DNA of 64,000 nucleotides, from NCBI GenBank assembly GCA_903875575.1, contig CAIQWJ010000016.1, forward strand, positions 30,450-94,449, read 5' to 3'. Positions within the stretch are counted from its first letter, which is position 1; each line of letters opens with the position of its first letter. This document shows, in pieces, positions 56,660 to 64,000 of this stretch. A program made the position numbers and the translations under genes. The stretch comes from an uncultured Acidobacteriia bacterium. GTDB taxonomy: Bacteria; Acidobacteriota; Terriglobia; Bryobacterales; Bryobacteraceae. A model generated the notes under the pieces. It was not told the DNA's origin, did not search any database, and worked only from the letters and a program-made list of their open reading frames with translations.

Positions 56660-57388
56660 ATGGCACTGGAAGACGATCTTCTCGAAGCCTTCGAATGCCA
56701 CAGGCCTGACGGCATTCGCAAGGCCCTGAAAGCGGGGGTAAGCCCGACCGCGCTCATCCACGGCAAGACGCCGATGATGTCGTTGATCGAAATGTATACA
56801 CGATCAGCGGCATTCGCAGATTGTATGCGGGTTCTGCTCGACGCCGGTGCCACAGTAGGCGATCCCCTGCTGGAGGCGATGCTCCTCGATGACGACGCCG
56901 CGCTTCGGCGCTGCACGCTGGATCGACGGTTTGATCTGGAGTGTACCTACACCTCGCTCCGCGGCGTTTCTGCGCTCCACGTCTGCGCCGAATACAACTC
57001 AGTGCGGTGCGCCCGCGCTTTGCTGGAACTCGGAGCCGACGTGAACTCGCGCGCGGATATCGACGCCGAAGGTCTCGGCGGTCACACGCCTCTTTTCCAT
57101 ACCGTCAACAGCAATCGAAACTATTGCCGGCCGATGATGGAGCTGCTGGTGGAAGCCGGTGCGGACCTCTCCGTCCGTGTGGACGGCCTCGTCTGGGGCG
57201 GCGGCTTCGAATGGGAGACGGTAGTTTATGACGTGACGCCCATTTCCTATGCGCAGTGTGGACTCTACGGCCAGTTTCACCGTACGGAAAAAGATACGTA
57301 CAGCAATCTCTCTTACCTGTGGGCAAAGAAGCACGGCACGGAATTGCGCATCCGCAACGTTCCCAACCAATACCTTAGACCCAAATGA
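56660..57388 (+). CDS. ankyrin-repeat protein
   Basis: Protein of 242 residues, cytoplasmic. Ankyrin repeats are clear in the centre: GVSALHVCAEYNSVRCARAL then LELGADVNSRADID, GGHTPLFHTVNSNRNYCRPM and LVEAGADLSVR. The first part (ECHRPDGIRKALKAGVSPT) is a weaker repeat. The C-terminus ends LRIRNVPNQYLRPK. Ankyrin repeats bind proteins, and the partner is not known. The stop overlaps the next gene's ATG by 4 bases. Confidence 0.8.
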   Translation: MALEDDLLEAFECHRPDGIRKALKAGVSPTALIHGKTPMMSLIEMYTRSAAFADCMRVLLDAGATVGDPLLEAMLLDDDAALRRCTLDRRFDLECTYTSLRGVSALHVCAEYNSVRCARALLELGADVNSRADIDAEGLGGHTPLFHTVNSNRNYCRPMMELLVEAGADLSVRVDGLVWGGGFEWETVVYDVTPISYAQCGLYGQFHRTEKDTYSNLSYLWAKKHGTELRIRNVPNQYLRPK

Positions 57389-58875
57389 CAATCGCGCCGC
57401 GGCGTCTGTACACTCCGTTGCTGGTTGTTGTGCTGGGAGTCTGCATCGTGCGCTTCTGGCTGCCTTTGTTGTCTGAGAGCTTCTGGATCGACGAGACGGT
57501 CACTGCCTTCATCCTCCGTCATGGCGCGATGCATCCATCGCTCGCTGCCGGCCCGCGACTCGACCAGACCATCTACTACTGGCTCCCGTGCGCTTCCGCA
57601 ATCGTCTTCGGTTTTTCGGAATGGAGCCTCCGCCTGCCATCGCTGTTGGCTACCTTCGCCAGTCTCTGGATGCTGAGCAGGCTTACCGCGCGCTTTGTCC
57701 ATCCCGATGCCTCCTGGTTTGCGGTCTTCCTCTGCTTCATCCCCCACGAGTTCACGCGCCAGGCGACCGATGCCAGGCCCTATGGCTTAGGAACATTTGT
57801 GGCGCTGGCCGCGATTTGGTTTCTGGTGCGATGGCTGGATCTCGGCTGCTGGGCGGACGCGGCTGGTTTTGCCGTGTTCGCAGGACTGCTGGTGCGTGTC
57901 CATCTGGCTTACTGGCCCTTCTATGTCGTTTTCATCGCCTATTCGCTGATGCGGGTGATCCGCAGGGAAACGGAAGTTCAGGCATCCGCCCTGGCAATGG
58001 TATTTGCGGTGCTCGGTATTTCCGTCGCGCCGTTGGTTCCTCTCACCTTCGGGTTGCTCAGCGAGGCGAAAGCCCACATTGTCGTCGACCCGCCCACGGC
58101 GAACAGCATCATCAGCGGTTTGCAGATTCCGGTCTTTTTGGCCGTTGCTGCCGGAGCCTGGCTCATCGCCCGGATCTTTCGATGGCGAGGGGAGGGCGAG
58201 GCAGTGCCATTGTCCGGAGTCGTCCTGTTGGGCAGTTGGTGGCTGTGGCAGCCCTGTTGTCTGCTTGCCGCATCATGGATCACGGGCAGTCCCGTTTTCG
58301 TCCCCCGTTATTTTTCGCTCGCGCTCCCGGGGACGATGCTGGCGAGTACGATGGCGGCCGGGCATTCGCTGCCTGCGCGTTTGTGGAAGCCCGCGGCTGC
58401 CCTCCTCGCAGGAGGAATCCTGATCGTCAGTCTCTGGAGGGTGCCATTTCTGCCGACGCGCAACTCGGAATGGCGCGAGGCCGCGCAGACCGTCAACAAT
58501 CTTGTGCGCCACTCTTCCATCCCTGTGCTGTGTCCCAGTCCGTTTGTGGAGGCGCAGCCCCCGGCCTGGTCGCCGTCATATCCGCTGCCCGGATTCCTGT
58601 ATGCGCACCTCGATGCCTATCCGGTACACTGCGACGCCTTGCTGCCGGCGCGGCACTCAACGGAGGGCGACGAATTTGCGGGTCGCCTGGCCATGGACCG
58701 TCTGGTCCCGGCGGCACGCTTCGTTATTTACGGTGGTACCCACGGCGTCAGCCTTTGGACGGACTGGTTCGCGGGGCAGTCTGCGCTTGCCGGGCGCAAC
58801 AATCACCAGGTGGGGTTATTTGGGGATGCGGAGATCGTGATGTTCGAACCTGCCGGCAATCAGTTTCATCGCTGA
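57385..58875 (+). CDS. GT39-like membrane glycosyltransferase
   Basis: Membrane protein of 496 residues with about ten helices. Asp36-Glu37 in SESFWIDETVTAFIL is the catalytic-type acidic pair at the first extracytoplasmic loop of GT39/ArnT/PMT-like enzymes. These transfer sugars from polyprenyl-phosphate donors in the periplasm. LPSLLATFASLWMLSRL and QATDARPYGLGTF are also common in such proteins. The last 100 residues form an extracytoplasmic domain. It is translationally coupled to the ankyrin gene. Donor and acceptor are unknown. Confidence 0.75.
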   Translation: MTIAPRRLYTPLLVVVLGVCIVRFWLPLLSESFWIDETVTAFILRHGAMHPSLAAGPRLDQTIYYWLPCASAIVFGFSEWSLRLPSLLATFASLWMLSRLTARFVHPDASWFAVFLCFIPHEFTRQATDARPYGLGTFVALAAIWFLVRWLDLGCWADAAGFAVFAGLLVRVHLAYWPFYVVFIAYSLMRVIRRETEVQASALAMVFAVLGISVAPLVPLTFGLLSEAKAHIVVDPPTANSIISGLQIPVFLAVAAGAWLIARIFRWRGEGEAVPLSGVVLLGSWWLWQPCCLLAASWITGSPVFVPRYFSLALPGTMLASTMAAGHSLPARLWKPAAALLAGGILIVSLWRVPFLPTRNSEWREAAQTVNNLVRHSSIPVLCPSPFVEAQPPAWSPSYPLPGFLYAHLDAYPVHCDALLPARHSTEGDEFAGRLAMDRLVPAARFVIYGGTHGVSLWTDWFAGQSALAGRNNHQVGLFGDAEIVMFEPAGNQFHR

Positions 58876-59346
58876 GCGCCGCCCTGCCTTGTGTGGCGAT
58901 GACCACCGGTGGAATCCGCCAGAGTTGCCGACCCGGTTTTCCGCTGACGAGTCGGCTCAGCCTCGCTGCCTTTGTCTGCACGGCAAGCGGCGAAAGGCCA
59001 TCGGCAACGATCGACGAAGTCAAACGGCACGCCGCCGTTCTGCTAACCAAAGGCCGGCTCCGCAGTGTTCTCCGTAAGCTGGTTTAGTTAGTATCGCGCA
59101 GGCGGCGAGAGATCGGAGCGCCAGTGGAACCTTCGATTTGTTTCCGCAGGGAAACAACGAGCATGGCCGAATAGGGTTGTCCGCTGCCGTTTTCGCGACA
59201 TCCGTCCCGACGCCACTGACGTACTTCCCACGGTTGGTTGCCCGCGCGATGTCCGGCCGCCTAAATCCCGGCTGTTTGGGTCAGTGGGCGGCGCATTGAA
59301 AGTAGAAGCTCCCCTCCAGCGGTTGCTCGCGGAGACCGGGGGGGCG
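58876..59346. other. 471-bp gap with no recognised gene
   Basis: No start, signature or repeat is recognised here. A reverse-strand stretch next to the GNAT stop (encoding EQPLEGSFYFQCAAH) and a forward stretch (AAFVCTASGERPSA) look like fragments, but no family could be assigned. It contains no T-tract terminator. Confidence 0.5.
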
Positions 59347-59880
59347 TTAGCCCGGTAGCTGCACCCGCGCGAACAAAAACTGGTCCAGTATCCGGTTATC
59401 TTTGATCGCGCTCGCGCGCAGCCGGCCTTCGAGCGCGAACCCCGCCTTCTCCAGCACCCTGCCGGAGGCGAGATTGCCGGCATAAGGCGCGGCAAAAATC
59501 CGAACCAGTCCGAACCGCTCAAACGCGAATTTCGTGAAAAGGCGCACAGCTTCGGTCGTGATTCCCTGGCCCCAGAACGGCTCGCCCAGCCAGTAGCCCA
59601 GTTCGGCGGTCAGGCGGTGAACGTCTTCCCCGATTACCAAGCCAATACCGCCAACTGCCTCCCCATCGACGGCAAGGGTAAAAAAAGTCGTGGGATTTTG
59701 CCGGTGCACGATCGCCAGAAACTCTCGTGCATGGGCCTCCGTATAAGGGTGCGGGAAGGCGTCGCGCAGGTTGAGCCGGATATTGCGGTTGTTGGCGTAT
59801 TTCACCAGCGCAGCGACATCGGTTTCCGCATACTCCCGGATCTCGCCGAACGACGTCGCGAGCGGCATTGTCAGGCTCAC
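59347..59880 (-). CDS. GNAT N-acetyltransferase, RimJ/RimL type
   Basis: Acetyl-CoA-dependent transferase of 177 residues. The start is GTG 59880, overlapping the prmA stop (GTGA), with GGAGG seven bases upstream; ATG 59868 is an alternative. Motifs are LGYWLGEPFWGQGITTEAVR (acetyl-CoA loop) and the late strand-helix NLASGRVLEKAGF. Homologues modify ribosomal-protein N-termini or small molecules. Its pairing with prmA, another ribosomal-protein modifier, fits the first option but does not prove it. Confidence 0.88.
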   Translation of the reverse strand: MSLTMPLATSFGEIREYAETDVAALVKYANNRNIRLNLRDAFPHPYTEAHAREFLAIVHRQNPTTFFTLAVDGEAVGGIGLVIGEDVHRLTAELGYWLGEPFWGQGITTEAVRLFTKFAFERFGLVRIFAAPYAGNLASGRVLEKAGFALEGRLRASAIKDNRILDQFLFARVQLPG

Positions 59881-60695
59881 GCCGTAACCTCCAGCATCCT
59901 CCATTCACCCTGGCCAAGCTCGCCAGCCACGCGTCCGCCGGCTTTCTCAATGGCCGCGGACACTACAGGCACGTCGTGCGCCTCAAAGCCGCTCAGAATC
60001 GCCACCCCGCCCGGCTTCAGAATCCGCAGCCATTCTCCCGCAAGTTCCGCGATCCATGCGGGGCTGATATTCGCCACCAAAATATCGGCGGATGCGGTCG
60101 CCACGGAATCGGCAGACCCGACGAACACAGGGACATCTACTCCCGCGCGCTCGAAATTCTCCCGTGCCACCAGCACCGCGCCATGATCGGTATCGCAGGC
60201 GCAGGCGCTTGCCGCACCCAGCTTCAGCGAGGCTTCGGACAGAATGCCAGACCCCGTACCCACATCCGCCACCGTCATGCCTGGGAGCAGGTGCCGCTCG
60301 ATCGCCTCCAGGCAAAGTCGCGTCGTTTCATGCGCGCCAGTCCCGAAAGCCAGACCTGCATTCACTACGATGCGAATACGGCCCGCAGGCGTCGCCTCGT
60401 CCCGCCATTCCGGCACCACGAAGATGCGTTCGCCAATCTCCATGGGCTGCAGATGCTCACGCGCGTGAGCGACCCAATCCCTGAGATCGGCTGGTTTCAC
60501 CACGCCTCCGAAGCGCGCCTGGAGCGGTGTGGCGAGCGCGTCGTCGTCAAAAAACGCCCGCATTTTGGCGGTATCGCCTTCATCCGGCAACTCGACAATA
60601 CCGGTGCAGCCAGCCTCCCACAATTCGGCGATCGTGATTTCTTTTGCGGCTGGATCGCTTACTGCTTGCGGGCATTCAAGGTCAATTGAGAACAT
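59877..60695 (-). CDS. prmA: ribosomal protein L11 methyltransferase
   Basis: SAM-dependent trimethylation of ribosomal protein L11, 272 residues. The N-terminal recognition domain (about 1-100) is followed by the class I methyltransferase core: TVADVGTGSGILSEASLKLG for SAM binding, DTDHGAVLVARENFERAG, and VANISPAWIAEL at the usual catalytic N.. motif. The family's FGTGAHETTRLCLE just before the core is present. The GNAT gene overlaps its stop by 4 bases. Confidence 0.93.
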   Translation of the reverse strand: MFSIDLECPQAVSDPAAKEITIAELWEAGCTGIVELPDEGDTAKMRAFFDDDALATPLQARFGGVVKPADLRDWVAHAREHLQPMEIGERIFVVPEWRDEATPAGRIRIVVNAGLAFGTGAHETTRLCLEAIERHLLPGMTVADVGTGSGILSEASLKLGAASACACDTDHGAVLVARENFERAGVDVPVFVGSADSVATASADILVANISPAWIAELAGEWLRILKPGGVAILSGFEAHDVPVVSAAIEKAGGRVAGELGQGEWRMLEVTA

Positions 60696-60708
60696 AGTAG
60701 TTTAGAAA

Positions 60709-61596
60709 ATGAAATTACAGGGAATGTTTGCGCTCGCGGCCACGCCTTTCGATCATACAGGGGCGATCTACCGCACCAAGGTTCAACATAACTTCACGAA
60801 GTGGCGGCGGACCAGCCTGGCCGGTTTCATCATCGGGTCGCCCGCGGGTGAGGGGCCTCTCCTGGAGGCCGGGGAGAAGGTTGAACTGGTGAAGATTGCC
60901 GCCGCATCGGGGGCCGAGACCGTCGCAACTCTGATTGCCGATGTCTCCCACGAAGGCGTTTATGCGGCAGTGCGCCTGGCCTACGCCATGAAGGCTGCCG
61001 GGGCGCATGCCGTCATCACCCGCGCCCCGCACGAATATCGCTATCTGCCTCGCGCGATGGAGCTGCCCTCGCTCTATTTCCGCGCTTTGGCCGATCAATC
61101 GCCCCTGCCGGTCGTCATCCACAATGATCCCGTGACCACGGAAATTGATCTCGATCCGTCAACTCTGGCCCGCCTGGCGCAGCACCCGAATATCGTCGGG
61201 GTGCTGGAATCAGGCACGCCGGTTTCCCGGATCGCCGAGACACGGGCGCTCGCAGGCAAGGAGTTTTCCGTGCTCGCCGGGACCGAGGGCAACGTTTGGG
61301 ATTCCCTGCGTGCGGGAGCGAACGGTGCAGCTCTGGCGTTCGCCAGCGCCGCTCCTTACGCGACCATCGCCATTTGGGAGGCATTTCGCACTCGTGAAGA
61401 AGAGGCCGGCGTGGATTGGCAGGCGCGTATCGCTCATCCGTCGATCCTGGTGACCGAAACTTATGGCGCTCCCGGGCTGAAGCACGCCATGGATTTGAAT
61501 GGCTACTATGGTGGACCGCCCCGGTTGCCATTCGCGCCCGTGAGCCTGGATGCCAAAGGCGAAATTGAAGAAGCGTTTCGGGATCTGAAGGGGTAG
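60709..61596 (+). CDS. DapA-like aldolase-family protein lacking catalytic residues
   Basis: Protein of 295 residues of the dihydrodipicolinate synthase/N-acetylneuraminate lyase superfamily. The (beta/alpha)8 pattern is visible: ALAATPFDHTGAI at the N-terminus, IIGSPAGEGPLLEAGEKVEL (the GTTGE region), AVITRAPHEYRYLPR and VVIHNDPVTTEIDLDPSTLA. The Schiff-base lysine is replaced by Leu166 (HPNIVGVLESG), the active-site tyrosine by His138 (VIHNDP), and the GTTGE threonines by PA. It therefore cannot work by the usual aldolase mechanism. It diverges from prmA with 13 bp between starts. The function is unknown. Confidence 0.75.
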   Translation: MKLQGMFALAATPFDHTGAIYRTKVQHNFTKWRRTSLAGFIIGSPAGEGPLLEAGEKVELVKIAAASGAETVATLIADVSHEGVYAAVRLAYAMKAAGAHAVITRAPHEYRYLPRAMELPSLYFRALADQSPLPVVIHNDPVTTEIDLDPSTLARLAQHPNIVGVLESGTPVSRIAETRALAGKEFSVLAGTEGNVWDSLRAGANGAALAFASAAPYATIAIWEAFRTREEEAGVDWQARIAHPSILVTETYGAPGLKHAMDLNGYYGGPPRLPFAPVSLDAKGEIEEAFRDLKG

Positions 61597-61644
61597 CTGG
61601 CTGCGTGCCACTAACGGCAGTGGCGCAGCATTGGTCTCACGCAT

Positions 61645-62420
61645 ATGAAGAAAAGAGCGTTGTTCGCGATCGCCCTGCTTACCGTCGGAACTGGTCTGGC
61701 CCAGTCAGTTCCACAGTTTGATGCGGCCTCAATCAGGCCCAGCCCGTCGGCGCACAGGGCGGGGGAGTTGACCTGTCTCCCGGACGGTTAGACGCGAAGA
61801 ACTCAAGTCTCTACGAACTGGTGCAGTTTGCTTACGATCTTCACAATTACGACCTTTCCGGGGGGCCGGGCTGGGTTACCACGGATCACTATGACATCGT
61901 TGCAGCCTCTCCCGCAGCGACTACGGATGCTCAAAGTGCTTTGATGCTGCGGCAGTTGCTGGCGGAGCGCTTCGGTCTGGCGCTGCATCGCGAAACGAAG
62001 GAAGTCTCTGGTTGCCGCCTGGTTACGGAAAAGGTCGATGGCCGGCTACGTGAGCCGAAGGCGGCGGGTCACGGTCTGCTGCTCGGTCGAAACCCGACGT
62101 CCGGGCAAAGGACATTGCACGGAAACAGCGCCAAAATCGCGGATCTGGCGTAGATCCTCGCAGACCTTCTGGGTCGGCCGGTGGAAGATGCGACAGGCCT
62201 CGCGGGCCTGTTCGATTTCTCGATGGAATGGACTCCGGATCCCGTCAGCGAAGGTTCTCTGCGAAAGGGCGTCAACGCCCCCGAAGCTCCGCCTGGTGGC
62301 GAAACCGGGCCGTCGATTTTCACCGCGCTGCGGGAGCAGCTGGGTCTCAAGCTGGAAGCGAAAAAGCTACAGGTAGCGGCAACCGTGATCGAGCGTGCGG
62401 AAAAGCCTGACGCGAACTGA
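61645..62420 (+). pseudogene. TIGR03435 gene with frameshift and internal stop
   Basis: ATG 61645 opens a signal peptide (FAIALLTVGTGLAQ) followed by the family hallmark VPQFDAASIRPSPSA. The frame is then lost around 61755-61765 and resumes one frame over with GGGVDLSPGRLDAKNSSLYE and LMLRQLLAERFGLALHRETK. A TAG at 62151-62153 then interrupts IADLA/ILADLLGRPVEDATG, and the same frame runs to 62420 (DFSMEWTP, GLKLEAKKLQV, the usual ending). Two independent lesions show it is a pseudogene of the family represented intact at 14178-15068. Confidence 0.75.
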
Positions 62421-62453
62421 GTGCCGAACGTCCGTGTCTCCGCGAGGCTCGAA

Positions 62454-62903
62454 TTAACGGAGCGCTGATAAAGCCTCCCGGACATGCTGGTCGGATTCCA
62501 GCAGGGCAGAATAAACGTGTCGGATGACTCCTTCGCGGTCGATCACAAACGTGACGCGTCCAGGCAGCACCCCGAATTTCTTCGTAACGCCGAAAAGCTT
62601 ACGCACCCTGCCGCCTTTGTCGCTCAGTAGCGGAAACGGCAGTTTGTACTTCGCGGAAAACGCCTCGTGTGATGCGGTGGAGTCGTCGCTCACGCCTAAA
62701 ATCACAGCGCCCTGGTCGCTGAAACTGGCAAAGTCGTCGCGAAAGGAGCAGGCCTGTTTGGTGCAGACCCCCGTATCGTCCTTCGGGTAGAAATAGAGCA
62801 CCACGGCATTCTTGCCCTTAAACTCACTGAGCCGAATAGATGTACCTGTGGCATCCGGAAGCTCAAAGTCTGGGGCGGGAGTGCCGGGCTGGAGGGTGGG
62901 CAT
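62454..62903 (-). CDS. bcp: thiol peroxidase of the BCP/PrxQ group
   Basis: Peroxiredoxin of 149 residues reducing hydrogen peroxide and organic peroxides in the cytoplasm. The peroxidatic Cys47 is in DDTGVCTKQACSFRD, and Cys52 five residues later is the resolving Cys typical of this group. PAPDFELPDATG opens the fold and LPGRVTFVIDREGVIRHVY completes it. It starts 6 bp after the stop of the esterase gene on the same strand. Confidence 0.95.
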   Translation of the reverse strand: MPTLQPGTPAPDFELPDATGTSIRLSEFKGKNAVVLYFYPKDDTGVCTKQACSFRDDFASFSDQGAVILGVSDDSTASHEAFSAKYKLPFPLLSDKGGRVRKLFGVTKKFGVLPGRVTFVIDREGVIRHVYSALLESDQHVREALSALR

Positions 62904-62909
62904 GGCGTT

Positions 62910-63584
62910 CTATTTGGAGTATGGCAAATCGGGCATGGCCAGCGAAATCTGCGGTGTCGGCCCCATCAGCCAGGGAACGGACTCTGCGATTGCGGCATTC
63001 AGTACATCCAGAAGTTCGTGGTCGGAGTCTACCTCTCGCAAATGGGCCTTAGGCTGCCCTGAAATGAACCTTCGGGATAGGTCAATGGGTACGACCGAAT
63101 CGTTCACGCCGTGGAAGATCAAGGTTGGCTGCCTGCTATCGGGAAAGCCCGGCAGAGTACCTGCGTCCGCCAGCAAGTCATAGTGCACCTTGCGGGTCGT
63201 TTTGTCGCCGTAGTGGTAAACCTCCAGCCAGCCCGACTCCTTCCAGCGGGCGACCTCCTCCGGACCCCGCATCTCACGCCAACGGGTGGCGAAATCAAAG
63301 GCCGGGGCAAGGAGGACGCTTCGGTCCACGCTGTCGGGATGCCGGGAGGCGTACAGGGCGGCCAGGTAGCCGCCCATCGAGGACCCCACAAGGCAACACC
63401 TCTCACCACCCAGCAGCGATTCCAGCAACTTAAGCTGACGGGAAAGCGAAAGATGCTCAAAATCGCCCCCATCCAGCCGGGGAACCTCCAAATCAAAGCC
63501 ACAGCTATCCAGCGCCGCCCGGAAGGCGACCGCCTTCCGGGACTGCGGGCCGGATGCGAACCCATGCAAGTAGACGAATCTCAT
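62910..63584 (-). CDS. YqiA-like alpha/beta hydrolase esterase
   Basis: Small esterase of 224 residues. MRFVYLHGFASGPQSRKA matches the YqiA/UPF0227 N-terminus with the oxyanion-hole HG. The nucleophile is Ser69 in LVGSSMGGYLAALYA. Asp lies in FHGVNDSVVPIDLS and His in DSDHELLDVL, completing the triad. YqiA itself hydrolyses palmitoyl-CoA and p-nitrophenyl esters. It is upstream of bcp in a probable operon. An alternative is a general serine hydrolase of the same fold. Confidence 0.82.
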   Translation of the reverse strand: MRFVYLHGFASGPQSRKAVAFRAALDSCGFDLEVPRLDGGDFEHLSLSRQLKLLESLLGGERCCLVGSSMGGYLAALYASRHPDSVDRSVLLAPAFDFATRWREMRGPEEVARWKESGWLEVYHYGDKTTRKVHYDLLADAGTLPGFPDSRQPTLIFHGVNDSVVPIDLSRRFISGQPKAHLREVDSDHELLDVLNAAIAESVPWLMGPTPQISLAMPDLPYSK

Positions 63585-64000
63585 ATAAGTTTTTGTCGGT
63601 AAAACAACCGGCGAATACTTCTCACGAACAGTTGCATTCGCGCTGCTCGCCTGCTAACCTACAAGAGTTGTCGCGAGCGAGTTCGGACCGCAGAAAACAA
63701 ACTGCCCGGGCTGCTTGTCCAAACTGTGATAATCTCACACTCGACAGCAAAGGTCACGTATCGCCAAAATCTGGCAGTTGCAAGTCGCCAGGCGGTGTGA
63801 TACAGTAACCTAAGTAAGGCCGCTGCGAAGCGGTTGCACGGTCCGCCGCAAGGCGGTGTAGGCAGGTAACAAATCGTAGCGGCTAGCGCGAGAAGGTTTT
63901 GCGGTTCAGCCCGGCGGTGGTAACAACCTCCTTTTAGTTCTAAAAATAGAACGAAATTTTTGTAGTTCGTTCAGGTTGTAATGGCCTGATGCGCTTTTTG
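63585..64000. other. non-coding right end with structured repeats
   Basis: No gene is recognised. An extended -10-like TGTGATAATCT lies at 63725-63735, followed by two GNRA-loop hairpins (see the next entry). GTTCTA-AAAA-TAGAAC (63937-63952) and GAACGAA...TTCGTTC (63949-63955 with 63966-63972) share bases and cannot form together. This could be the leader of a gene beyond the window. Confidence 0.4.
63820..63856 (+). ncRNA. tandem GNRA hairpins, possible structured RNA
   Basis: CCGCT-GCGA-AGCGG (63820-63833) and CCGCC-GCAA-GGCGG (63843-63856) are two perfect 5-bp stems, each closed by a GNRA tetraloop, with starts 23 bases apart. No known RNA family is recognised. Confidence 0.35.

Noticed and set aside
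55393..56916. Reverse-strand frame of 507 codons
   Set aside because: Antisense to malate synthase.
57588..59087. Forward frame of 499 codons overlapping the GT39-like gene
   Set aside because: Another frame over the membrane protein; biased composition and no signature, while the GT39-like frame has a good start, helices and the DE motif.
58876..59346. Possible transposase or integrase fragment in the gap
   Set aside because: No catalytic motif, terminal inverted repeat or target duplication could be seen.

Overview
The window looks like a chromosomal stretch of a GC-rich Gram-negative soil bacterium of the Acidobacteriota, most likely close to Bryobacter/Solibacter/Paludibaculum. The main reason is two genes of the TIGR03435 family (one intact, one broken), which is typical of Solibacter-like genomes. 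An outer membrane is indicated by lpxA and a complete RND efflux operon with its outer-membrane component. No rRNA, tRNA, CRISPR array, insertion sequence or prophage was recognised. The placement is an inference from gene content.

Layout. 1-407: start of an exported protein, running off the left edge. 408-3017: histidine kinase and NtrC-type sigma54 activator. 3025-3852: HEPN-like protein with a small partner. 3893-7069: glgB divergent from an adenosine deaminase. 7070-7784: VapBC with a putative operator. 7808-9720: lpxA, a peptidase C26 amidohydrolase and an MgtC-like protein. 9758-11802: exported aldose 1-epimerase, a terminator and an exported Sel1-repeat protein. 11942-14118: a CHRD/PEP-CTERM gene relic, dut, and a divergent two-domain ThyX. 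14178-17778: a TIGR03435 protein, a decayed CPBP protease, an alcohol dehydrogenase and an alpha/beta hydrolase. 17811-27637: a palindromic control region, then adaptor, two RND permeases, outer-membrane factor and terminator. 27645-34286: carboxylesterase, exported HExxH protein, long structured leader, Tat-exported aminotransferase, SulP permease and DAACS symporter. 34377-37549: small zinc-ribbon protein, ROK glucokinase, orphan motA-motB. 37581-40303: cytoplasmic alpha/beta hydrolase and subtilase pair. 40454-44570: ileS-lspA-lgt. 44620-45792: frameshifted DUF4288 gene and a Phd/PIN toxin-antitoxin module with a frameshifted toxin. 45826-48264: ECF sigma factor, zinc-finger anti-sigma factor and exported protein, divergent from a cytochrome c-PQQ dehydrogenase and a DUF4159 protein (48478-51436). 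51458-55059: TPR proteins flanking uvrC. 55072-58875: malate synthase, ankyrin protein, GT39-like membrane protein. 59347-63584: GNAT-prmA, a DapA-like protein lacking its catalytic residues, a TIGR03435 pseudogene, bcp and a YqiA-like esterase. 63585-64000: non-coding, with GNRA hairpins.

How the genes work together. dut and thyX supply dTMP (dUTP to dUMP to dTMP). lspA and lgt are consecutive machinery for lipoprotein maturation. The efflux operon is complete in itself. Three small toxin-antitoxin-like pairs and five decayed genes mark patches of turnover between housekeeping blocks. The most unusual items are the ThyX whose FAD/substrate motif is divided between two halves of one chain, the DapA-like protein without the Schiff-base lysine, the subtilase/hydrolase pair, the Tat-exported PLP enzyme behind a structured leader, and the palindrome cluster ahead of the efflux operon with no regulator beside it.
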